Assembly: GCA_944321295.1 (NCBI GenBank)
Contig: CALUKU010000019.1
Span: 1-58,446 of the forward strand
From: an uncultured Prevotella sp.
GTDB taxonomy: Bacteria > Bacteroidota > Bacteroidia > Bacteroidales > Bacteroidaceae
Direction of reading: 5' to 3'
DNA: 58,446 nucleotides
Part shown: in pieces, positions 24,566 to 32,470 of the stretch
Layout of the letters: each line of letters starts with the position of its first letter
How positions within the stretch are numbered: position 1 is the stretch's first letter
Position numbers and translations under genes: made by a program
Notes under the pieces: model-generated
What the model saw: only the letters and a program-made list of their open reading frames with translations
Database searches by the model: none
What the model was told of the DNA's origin: nothing

Positions 24566-25393
24566 ATGAAGCTTACACATATATATAATAAGGTGGCACT
24601 CTTTGCCGTAGCGGCCCTGTCGCTCACGGCTTGCAACGATGTCGACGAGGAAGACCGCTTCATTTACGTTGAGCCCCAACAGACTTCTAAAAACATTCTG
24701 ATAGAAGACTTTACCGGCCAGCGTTGCGCTAACTGTCCTACGGCGACAGGCTTTATCGGCGAACTGCAGGCACAGTTCGGCGAGGAACATGTCATAGCCG
24801 TCGGCATACATAGCGGCCCGTTGGGTCTGAACACGCCGTTGTACACGGCCGAGGGGCAGCATTATTTTGAAACATGCAAGTGGCCTATAGTAGGCCAGCC
24901 CGCGTGCGTTGTTGACCGCCGCACCAAGGTTGAGGGTACGCAGGGCGGCTTGTCTTCACTCCTTACTCCTGTTACTGCGGCTCTTGCAGAGTCAGCTCCG
25001 CTTGAGTTGGCTGCCGTAACGTCATACGACGAGGCAACGCGCACGGTCACAATTGACGTAAACGCGCAAGGCATATTGGATGTTACGGGTAAACTTCAGG
25101 TTTGGCTTGTCGAGGATAACATCACGAGTCAGCAGACAATGCCCGACGGTTCAATGCAGTGGCAGTACGTTCACAACCATGTGTTCCGTGCCGCTGTCAA
25201 CGGTCTTGACGGCGAGGACTTCGCTATTGCCTGGGACGAGGCTAAGACCATTACCCACGAGTATGTCCTCAACGACGCTTGGAAAGCAGAGAATATGTCT
25301 GTCGTAGCTTTCGTTTATACAGACGATGGCGTGCAGCAGGTTGTCAAGACACATGTCATACCTGCGGCCGAAGATACTCCTGCTGACGAATAA
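24566..25393 (+). CDS. Omp28-related outer membrane lipoprotein with CxxC
   Basis: 275 residues. Signal ends LSLTAC, so Cys23 is the lipidation site. The mature start carries NILIEDFTGQRCANCPTATG, where C54-A-N-C57 sits at the end of a first strand as in thioredoxins. This is the Omp28 family hallmark, and IGELQAQFGEEHVIAVGIHSG follows. The second half is a beta-sandwich (LQVWLVEDNITSQQTMPDGS). It is only 8 bases after the DUF6029 gene. Omp28 of Porphyromonas is a surface adhesin-like lipoprotein; redox activity of this CANC site is untested inference. Confidence 0.87.
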   Translation: MKLTHIYNKVALFAVAALSLTACNDVDEEDRFIYVEPQQTSKNILIEDFTGQRCANCPTATGFIGELQAQFGEEHVIAVGIHSGPLGLNTPLYTAEGQHYFETCKWPIVGQPACVVDRRTKVEGTQGGLSSLLTPVTAALAESAPLELAAVTSYDEATRTVTIDVNAQGILDVTGKLQVWLVEDNITSQQTMPDGSMQWQYVHNHVFRAAVNGLDGEDFAIAWDEAKTITHEYVLNDAWKAENMSVVAFVYTDDGVQQVVKTHVIPAAEDTPADE

Positions 25394-25402
25394 GGCTTAT
25401 TT

Positions 25403-25449
25403 ATGAAGTGAAAGCTGGTTGCCGGATGCGTTGCCGGTTTTCACTTCAT
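25403..25449 (+). terminator. Hairpin after Omp28 lipoprotein gene
   Basis: atgaagtgaaa (25403-25413) pairs with tttcacttcat (25439-25449) around an inner gccgg-rich loop, followed by an AT-rich tract. It separates the first three genes of the island from the large secreted proteins. Confidence 0.6.
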
Positions 25450-25497
25450 AATTTAAAAATAAAAAAGGAATTAATAATTTAACAACGAACGTAAAAT

Positions 25498-27627
25498 ATG
25501 AATAAGTTTTTTACTACGCTTATGGCGTTTGCGCTCGGCGTTACCGCAGTTAACGCTCAGCAGGTTAAAATCGCCAAGCCTGGCGGCGAGTTGAACATCA
25601 ACCGCATTGTTAAGCCGGCCCAGCAGCTCCGCACTTGGGGCGCTGCTAAGAAAGTGGCTAACGTTGCTCCCTTGGCCTTGCCTCAGACAAGAGCCGGTGA
25701 GGCTACCCAGCACGTGCTTGGCTACTATAAGTTCTATACCACTCCTGACCCCTCGTTCGGTATGGAGTTCCAGACTTCCGGTTACGTTGAGTTGGCTGTT
25801 GCCTTTATGCCACCGTCGTTCGGCAAGTGTCTCGGCGGTACTGTTTCAAGCGTGCGCGTTGCTTTTGCTGATAGGATAACAGGTCCTACTGTTTATGTTT
25901 ATAAGATGAAACGCAGCGCTGAAGGCAGCTACTCGTTGGATGACTACACTCCAGTTGCTACGGGTACGCGTCCCTATACTTCAGCTGGCTGGAACGAGTT
26001 CGAGCTTGACAATCCTGTGACGCTCGGTGCCGAGGACGGTTATGTGGTTTCTATCCGCATGCGTGTTTCGGCCGATGAGCCTACAATCTTCACCGACCAG
26101 CCCATCGATCCCGACCTCGAGGACGTCAACGGCTTGTATATGATCGGCGAAACCCAGGCGCCTAATGGCGGCACACAGAAGGTGATGGTGCCTGCTATGG
26201 ATGCTAACGGCGACGGAGTGTCTGACGGTGGATTCGGCAACTGGATGATCCAGTGCATCGTTGACGGCGGCCAGTTCTCTGACGATGATATCGTTATCGA
26301 CCAGTTCTCGACCATTGAGAAGTATGTACAGGCCGGTCAGCCCTCTGACATCAGGTTCGCCCTTTATTCTGAGGGTAACAATATTCCGCAGAGCATGACA
26401 ATCGGCTTCTACATGGACGACGCTGAGCAACCTTTCTATACAATCGAAAATCCTCTTACTTTCACTGATGATTACTCTCCGCTGACTAATCCTTATCCGC
26501 AGGCTGTTCAGGGCGAAATCAATTGGCCGGCAGATCTTGCTTCAGGCCAGCACACGGTGACGATGAAGGTTGACCAGATTAACGGCAATGTGCCTACTGT
26601 CAACACCGACGACGATGCCATCGAGTCTACCTTCTCTATTTACAGCACAAGCTTCGCACGCCAGAGGAACCTTATCGAGCTGTCTTCTTCTCAGTACAGC
26701 AATTACGACCCCTACGGCATCCAGCTTGTTAATGAGATGGTTAAGGATCGTGACGACGTTTCAGTCGTTTCAATCCACAACAGCCTTATGGACGTTCCCG
26801 CCAATAGCTACGAGGACGAGTTCGTTGTCGACGGCAGCAACATGCAGTGCTATTACATGTCGCAGTACATTCCTTCTATGGCTCTCAACCGTTTCCTCAT
26901 CGAGGACGCTTCAGTCAATGACGAAGGTTACCTCGCTTTCCCGATAGCTTACGACCCGAAGTATCATGCTCAGCTGGCTCCGCTTTTCGAGAGCATTCTC
27001 GACTCTACGGCTATGATGATACCTTCGTTCGCAAACGTGTTCATCAACTCTACGGTTGACGAGGCTGCCGGTAAGATTAACATTACCGTCAACGGTTCCG
27101 TAGTAAGCGACTTTAAGGAAGTGTTCGGCGAGGATGCACGTCTTAACGTTTATCTTGTTGAAGATAATATCCGCGGCACACAGCTCAGTGCCGGCACCCG
27201 TCTGCCTATGTACACTCACAACAATATCCTCCGTGCCTATGCTACTGAGCGCCAGTATGGTGACGCCCTCAACATCGACGGCGACAACAACTATACTAAC
27301 AGCTACGAGGTTGACATCAACTCTGAGTGGAAGACCAACAATATGCGCGTAATCGCCTTCGTCAGCCGTCCTATGGCTTTCTATGGCGAGGTTAACGAGG
27401 AAGGTCAGCAGGAATTTAAATTCAACGACCGCACCGACTGCGTCGTAACCCAGGTTAACGAGTGCAAGCTCGGCGAGGCTACGGGTATCAGCTCTGTAGT
27501 CGCTGACGACAAGGAGGTTGTAGAGGTTGCCCGTTACACTGCTGACGGCGTACGCATCTCGGCTCCCGTTAAGGGACTCAACATTATAAAGATGTCTGAC
27601 GGTACAACCCGCAAGGTTATCTACTAA
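25498..27627 (+). CDS. Secreted Omp28-like protein with degenerate CxxC and C-terminal sorting domain
   Basis: 709 residues. Signal peptide MNKFFTTLMAFALGVTAVNAQ. Residues about 70-250 form a jelly-roll-like module (YYKFYTTPDPSFGMEFQTSG). From about 390 an Omp28-like region starts RNLIELSSSQYSNYDPYGIQ, aligned with the CxxC region of its neighbours but with no cysteine. It then continues VSVVSIHNSLMDVPANSY and VYLVEDNIRGTQLSAG as in Omp28. The tail (GLNIIKMSDGTTRKVIY) is a short T9SS-type C-terminal domain, predicting surface export. Function unknown; a non-redox paralogue is the best reading. Confidence 0.8.
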   Translation: MNKFFTTLMAFALGVTAVNAQQVKIAKPGGELNINRIVKPAQQLRTWGAAKKVANVAPLALPQTRAGEATQHVLGYYKFYTTPDPSFGMEFQTSGYVELAVAFMPPSFGKCLGGTVSSVRVAFADRITGPTVYVYKMKRSAEGSYSLDDYTPVATGTRPYTSAGWNEFELDNPVTLGAEDGYVVSIRMRVSADEPTIFTDQPIDPDLEDVNGLYMIGETQAPNGGTQKVMVPAMDANGDGVSDGGFGNWMIQCIVDGGQFSDDDIVIDQFSTIEKYVQAGQPSDIRFALYSEGNNIPQSMTIGFYMDDAEQPFYTIENPLTFTDDYSPLTNPYPQAVQGEINWPADLASGQHTVTMKVDQINGNVPTVNTDDDAIESTFSIYSTSFARQRNLIELSSSQYSNYDPYGIQLVNEMVKDRDDVSVVSIHNSLMDVPANSYEDEFVVDGSNMQCYYMSQYIPSMALNRFLIEDASVNDEGYLAFPIAYDPKYHAQLAPLFESILDSTAMMIPSFANVFINSTVDEAAGKINITVNGSVVSDFKEVFGEDARLNVYLVEDNIRGTQLSAGTRLPMYTHNNILRAYATERQYGDALNIDGDNNYTNSYEVDINSEWKTNNMRVIAFVSRPMAFYGEVNEEGQQEFKFNDRTDCVVTQVNECKLGEATGISSVVADDKEVVEVARYTADGVRISAPVKGLNIIKMSDGTTRKVIY

Positions 27628-27647
27628 TCACACATCTTTCACCTATA

Positions 27648-27691
27648 AGGCGGAGCTGCCGCCGCAAGTGACGGCGCTCCTCCTTTTTACA
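27648..27691 (+). terminator. Rho-independent terminator after the 709-residue gene
   Basis: GC-rich stem built from aggcggagc with gctcctcc and an inner gccg/cggc pair, followed by cctttttacacc. Placed 20 bases after the stop codon. Confidence 0.65.
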
Positions 27692-27724
27692 CCTTATTTA
27701 TATATTATATAACAGAACAAGATT

Positions 27725-28423
27725 ATGAAAAAACTTTTTACTCTTTGCGCTTCCCTCTTTGTTGGATTCGCAACAATGAACGCACAGACTTTCGCCTTTG
27801 TTAACGAAGAAGGCAACGTAATAGAGAACGGTTCGAAGCTGACTATGACTACCGTTGAATTTGCTGAGGGATGGGGTGATGTCTTGATTCCTCTTGAGGG
27901 CATTACCGTAAAGAACGTGTCTTCTGCTTCAGCTACGTTCGATATCAATTTTACCGTTGACGCTATTCCCGGAGGACGTTTCCAGGCTTGTTGCCTCGGC
28001 ACATGTAATGCGCCAGTCAGCGAAGTTGGCGCCGTTGTTTCTTATCCCGGAAACAATTTGGCAGCCGGTAACACAGCCGACTTGAATTTGACGGAGTGGT
28101 ACCCCGGCGGCATGGGTACGCCTGTAGGTACCGGTAGCAGTGGCGCGCCTGTCTTCGGTGAGCCGATTGTCGGCGGCGTTACTGATGGCACTTGCACGGT
28201 TACTATCGAGGTTATGCCCGCAGGTTCAGCAACTCCTGAAGCTTACATCACGGTTGACTTTGTTATTGGCGGTGAGACAGGCGTCAGCGGCGTAGTTGCT
28301 GAAAAGGATAACGCCGTTGTAGGTTATTACACCATCGGCGGCGCTCAGCTCAACGCTCCGCAGAAAGGCATCAACATCGTTAAGTATGCCGACGGAACGA
28401 CCAAGAAGGTCATCCTTAAGTAA
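27725..28423 (+). CDS. Small secreted protein with C-terminal sorting domain, unknown function
   Basis: 232 residues. Signal peptide MKKLFTLCASLFVGFATMNAQ. The middle has a predicted beta-sandwich: ENGSKLTMTTVEFAEGWGDV and VTIEVMPAGSATPEAYITVDFVIGG. Within it lies a CCLGTCN cysteine cluster. The glycine-rich loop GGMGTPVGTGSSGAPVFG is unusual. The end, INIVKYADGTTKKVILK, is a T9SS-type C-terminal domain very like those at 27627 and in the giant protein at 48122. It lies 25 bases before the next gene. The family is not recognised; this resembles short accessory proteins found beside Omp28 genes in Bacteroidales. Confidence 0.72.
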   Translation: MKKLFTLCASLFVGFATMNAQTFAFVNEEGNVIENGSKLTMTTVEFAEGWGDVLIPLEGITVKNVSSASATFDINFTVDAIPGGRFQACCLGTCNAPVSEVGAVVSYPGNNLAAGNTADLNLTEWYPGGMGTPVGTGSSGAPVFGEPIVGGVTDGTCTVTIEVMPAGSATPEAYITVDFVIGGETGVSGVVAEKDNAVVGYYTIGGAQLNAPQKGINIVKYADGTTKKVILK

Positions 28424-28447
28424 ACGCATGTATAACTAAATAAACCT

Positions 28448-31400
28448 ATGTGTATGAAAATGAAGAAAATCAAATCTTTCCTCCTCTGCATGGGGCTTGC
28501 GCTCGGCTTGACGGCCACGGCGCAGACCACCACGCAGAAGGCGGAAGTTATCCCGGTGCTCTTCCCGGACGCGGCGGCTTTCACCGCCATTTCGGATAAC
28601 GGGCGATGGGCTACTGCCCACGGACCGGGTGAGGACGAGTCGAACCTGACTTATCCTTACCTTGTCGACACCCAGACAGGTAAGTATACGCAGTTGTGGA
28701 AGACTGAGGCAGATTTGGCTTACAACATGACTGCTTGGGACGTTACCAACGACGGTGTCGTTGTCGGTGACTATATGGGCGCTCCGGCTTACTATGATCC
28801 CAATGCCGAGGACAAGCCCGATTATGGCAAGTGGCAGTTCCTGCCCAGTAACACGGGCGGCTCTGTTTACGCTGTTTCTGCCGATGGCGGCGTCATGGTT
28901 GGATGGACCGGTAGCAGCGGTAGCGCAGCTGCGGGCACTTACACCGAAACCCCGCTTATGTGGGTTCGCAATGCCGACGGCGAATACGAGGAAGTTGACG
29001 TAAGGCTTCTTCCCGGCTTCCCCGCTGAGATTGACAAGGAAACCGGCCGCTTCATGTATTATCTCGACAAGGACGGCGTGCGCACAAGCCAGGCCCGTCT
29101 TACCGAGGTGAGCGCTGACGGTAACCTTATCGCCGGCTGTATGAACTATTCAACCGGTGCTACGAGCTTCTATGTTTACAACCGCGCCACTCAGACGACC
29201 GAGTTTGTTGACAACTATGCTCCTTCTACCGTTTCAGGCGAGTCGTTCTTCAGCAACAACGGCCGTTATGTAACAGGTTATACCGGCGGTGAAGAGTCGG
29301 ATTCTGACGCTTCTTTCGCTTATCGTTATGACACACAGACAGGTGACTTCGTAGCTTACAACGTTACCGATTCAGAGCTTGACCGCTTCGGTACTACCGT
29401 TTCTAACAGCGGTATCGTGCTGGCTTGTAGCCCCGCTGTCAATCCTCTGCGTTCAGTATATATAAGGTATAACAACCTTTGGATTGCCCTCGACCAGCTG
29501 CTCGAGAGCTGCTACGGCATAGATTTCTATTCGACGACAAACTATGAGTACACCGGTCTTATCCTCGGTATCTCTGACGACGAGAAGACTATCATTGGCC
29601 AGGCTCTCACTCAGTCGAGCGGTTACATCATCCGCCTGCCCGAGCCTCTCTCTGAGGCCGCAAGCCGCGTTAACCCCTTGGATACTTACCAGGTGTTCCC
29701 CGCTGAAGGCTCATCATTCTCAAGCTTCCTCTCAGCACAGCTCCAGTTCGCTTCTGAGGCTAAGTTGTCAGGTAAAGGCGCAAGGGCTCAGTTGCTCGAC
29801 GCTGAAGGCAACTTGGTTCGCAGCTACAACATCTCTGCACAGGCTAACAACCGTACGTTCGTTCTCGGTGGTTTGAGGTCACAGCTCACTGCCGGCCAGG
29901 AGTACACTCTCCGCTTCCCCGAAGGCACGTTCGTTCTTCAGACCGACGAAAACTATGTTTCGCCGCAGATTGACATCAAGTACTTAGGTTGCGAGGCCGT
30001 GCCTGCAGCTCCTACGGCTATTAGTCCTGACAATTCGGCTGCCGTTTCGCAGATAAGCACCAGCAGCCCCGTTCAGATGAAGTTCAACATGAGCGTTTCA
30101 ATTGCTACTGACGCAATCGGTTACCTCTATGAGGAAGGCACCGAGGCTCCTATCACCGAGCTTACGCTCACTCAGTCAGACCTTACTACGGTGTTCGCTT
30201 ATCCTACTCTGGCGCGCAACCTCCGCAAGGGCTTCAATTACCGTGTCGTAATTCCCGCCAACTCTATCACCGACGTGATGGGCGCTAACGGCAACCAGGA
30301 GATTACAATCAACTATCTTGGCTCTTACGAGCGTCCTATCGATCCGGAAGGAAATGTATTTGCTGATGACTTCAACGATCCGGCCAGCTCAATGGCTACT
30401 TACCTTCTTTATGAGGGCGACCACAACGAGCCTTCTTCTGTAGTTACTCCTTGGGGCTTCGATAAGGACAACAGTCCTTGGATCTTCGTTATCAAGGAGA
30501 GCGACGAGTCATCTGACTATTGCGCAGGTTCACACTCAATGTACAACCCCGCCGGCAAGTCTAACGACTGGATGGCTATACCGCAGCTCGAGATTGAGAA
30601 CGAGTTCTATTATCTCGAGTTCGACGCTCAGTCTTACAAGCTCTTACGCAACGACGTGCTGAAGGTTTACGTACTGGCTGACGACAACGTTTACACTAAC
30701 TTCCCGACTTCGCTTTACGAGAAGTTCAAGGCTGAAGGCAAGGAGATCTTCAATCAGAAGTTAACTCCGGGTGACGACCAGGACGAGGAAGGCCTCGCCG
30801 GTGGTTGGCAGCACTTCAAGGTTTCATTGGCTGACTTCGCAGGCAAGAACATCTACATTGCCTTCGTTAACGAGAACGATGACCAGAGCGCAATCTTCCT
30901 TGACAACCTCCGTGTCTTCTATGAGGGTGACTTCTATGCGGCAGCCGACATCGACAACAATGTCGTAGCCAAGGAGTCAATGCCTGTAAGCGTTGTGATT
31001 GACGTAACCGGCGAGGGCACGTTCAACAACCTTACAGCTACTTGCACCGCAGGCGACTTCACCACTACTTACACTGCCGAGAACCTCGGCCTCACCGCCG
31101 AGAGCGAGAACTACAGCTTCACCTTCCCCGAGGAGATGTCTCTCACCATCGGCGCGCAGAATCCTTACACCATCAGCCTCAATCTTGATGGAACGGTTCT
31201 CAACATCACCGGCACCGTTAACGACCTTGCTTTCGAAACTACGAAGCACGTCGTTGTAGAGGAGAGCACGGGCCAGCGTTGCGCTCAGTGTCCGCGTGGT
31301 ATCCTTGCGTTCGAGGATTTGGATAAAGCATTTGGCGATCAGTTCATCCCCGTTGCAATCCACAGCTCTGTAATCGGTACCGACCTCTTCGCTTACGAGG

Positions 31401-32290
31401 ATTACAACAGCTACTTCGGTATTACGTCACAGCCTAACGGCCTCGTAAACCGTGTTGACACGACCTACGCTCCGATGTACGGTAACGAAGAAACCGGACA
31501 CTTTGAGTTCACTTCGCCTGAGGGCAACAAGACTTGGCGCGACATCGCAGCTCGCGAGCTTCAGGAAGTGGCTCTTGCCGACATCAATATCGGCACAGCC
31601 GTTTACGATCCTACATCACTCCGCGTTGAGGTTGCCGGTGACGTAAACTACGCACTCGACATGCAGGCCGTTAACCACAACATCGTATTCGTTGTACTCG
31701 AGAACGGTTTGAGCGGTACTCAGAGCAACAGCCTCTACAACTCAACTCTTGAGCAGCAGCCTAATTATGGCGAGTTCGCAGCAGGTGGCATGTACGGCTC
31801 TTCTGTGCCCACGGTTACTTACGACCACGTTGCCCGCAAGGTGGCTGACGAGCGCTTCGGAGGTATCTCCGGCTTGATTCCTGTTGAGGTTAAGGCCGGC
31901 CAGCCGGTGGCTTACAGCTACAAGTTTGACGGTCCCAACAACGTTGCCAACTGGGCTAACACCGACCTCGTTGCAATGCTCATCGACGTCAACACCGGCA
32001 AGATTATCAACGCCGCTGTTGTTCCGATGACTTCAGGTACGGTAGGTATCAACGGCGTTGTAGCCGAAGGCGAGGGTGACGCTGTCATCAGCTATGCCGA
32101 CGGTAAGATCAACGTAAGCAACGCAGAAGGTGCTGACGTTACCGTTTACGACATCAACGGCTCAATCATCAGCAAGGCTGCCAACGTTAACGGCGCCGTT
32201 AGCCTCGGCACCAACGGCAGCAAGGGCATATTCATCGTCAAGGTTGAGGGTGAGAATGTCAACGCCGTTCAGAAGGTGATCGTTAAGTAA
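28448..32290 (+). CDS. Large secreted multidomain protein: propeller-like, choice-of-anchor J and Omp28 (CxxC) modules
   Basis: 1280 residues; nearby in-frame ATGs at 28454 and 28460 are alternative starts before the signal KSFLLCMGLALGLTATAQ. Residues 35-400 have repeated blades such as AISDNGRWATAHG, AVSADGGVMVGW and EVSADGNLIAGC, like HAF-type repeats. About 535-640 is an Ig-like domain. About 650-840 is a choice-of-anchor J jelly roll (VFADDFNDPAS, WMAIPQLEIENEFYYLEFDAQS). About 935-1200 is an Omp28 module with STGRQ-like STGQRCAQCPRG. It ends in a T9SS-type domain (VYDINGSIISKA ... NAVQKVIVK). Predicted to be exposed on the cell surface; ligand unknown. Confidence 0.83.
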   Translation: MCMKMKKIKSFLLCMGLALGLTATAQTTTQKAEVIPVLFPDAAAFTAISDNGRWATAHGPGEDESNLTYPYLVDTQTGKYTQLWKTEADLAYNMTAWDVTNDGVVVGDYMGAPAYYDPNAEDKPDYGKWQFLPSNTGGSVYAVSADGGVMVGWTGSSGSAAAGTYTETPLMWVRNADGEYEEVDVRLLPGFPAEIDKETGRFMYYLDKDGVRTSQARLTEVSADGNLIAGCMNYSTGATSFYVYNRATQTTEFVDNYAPSTVSGESFFSNNGRYVTGYTGGEESDSDASFAYRYDTQTGDFVAYNVTDSELDRFGTTVSNSGIVLACSPAVNPLRSVYIRYNNLWIALDQLLESCYGIDFYSTTNYEYTGLILGISDDEKTIIGQALTQSSGYIIRLPEPLSEAASRVNPLDTYQVFPAEGSSFSSFLSAQLQFASEAKLSGKGARAQLLDAEGNLVRSYNISAQANNRTFVLGGLRSQLTAGQEYTLRFPEGTFVLQTDENYVSPQIDIKYLGCEAVPAAPTAISPDNSAAVSQISTSSPVQMKFNMSVSIATDAIGYLYEEGTEAPITELTLTQSDLTTVFAYPTLARNLRKGFNYRVVIPANSITDVMGANGNQEITINYLGSYERPIDPEGNVFADDFNDPASSMATYLLYEGDHNEPSSVVTPWGFDKDNSPWIFVIKESDESSDYCAGSHSMYNPAGKSNDWMAIPQLEIENEFYYLEFDAQSYKLLRNDVLKVYVLADDNVYTNFPTSLYEKFKAEGKEIFNQKLTPGDDQDEEGLAGGWQHFKVSLADFAGKNIYIAFVNENDDQSAIFLDNLRVFYEGDFYAAADIDNNVVAKESMPVSVVIDVTGEGTFNNLTATCTAGDFTTTYTAENLGLTAESENYSFTFPEEMSLTIGAQNPYTISLNLDGTVLNITGTVNDLAFETTKHVVVEESTGQRCAQCPRGILAFEDLDKAFGDQFIPVAIHSSVIGTDLFAYEDYNSYFGITSQPNGLVNRVDTTYAPMYGNEETGHFEFTSPEGNKTWRDIAARELQEVALADINIGTAVYDPTSLRVEVAGDVNYALDMQAVNHNIVFVVLENGLSGTQSNSLYNSTLEQQPNYGEFAAGGMYGSSVPTVTYDHVARKVADERFGGISGLIPVEVKAGQPVAYSYKFDGPNNVANWANTDLVAMLIDVNTGKIINAAVVPMTSGTVGINGVVAEGEGDAVISYADGKINVSNAEGADVTVYDINGSIISKAANVNGAVSLGTNGSKGIFIVKVEGENVNAVQKVIVK

Positions 32291-32320
32291 TCGGTCACAC
32301 GCTACGCGACAACCATCATT

Positions 32321-32355
32321 CCGATGGCGGCCGGTCAGCCGCCGGCCGCCATCGG
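32321..32355 (+). terminator. Strong 14-bp hairpin after the 1280-residue gene
   Basis: ccgatggcggccgg (32321-32334) is perfectly complementary to 32342-32355, with a 7-base loop. No T-run follows, so it may stabilise the 3' end rather than terminate by itself. Confidence 0.55.
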
Positions 32356-32470
32356 ATTAACAGCAAACCTGCAGGTTGTCAGTTTCCTCTGATATAGCCT
32401 TTGGCAAACGGCGCTCCGCGCCCGAGCCAAACCTATATATAAACTTTATTACTAACCAAATTGTTTTTTT

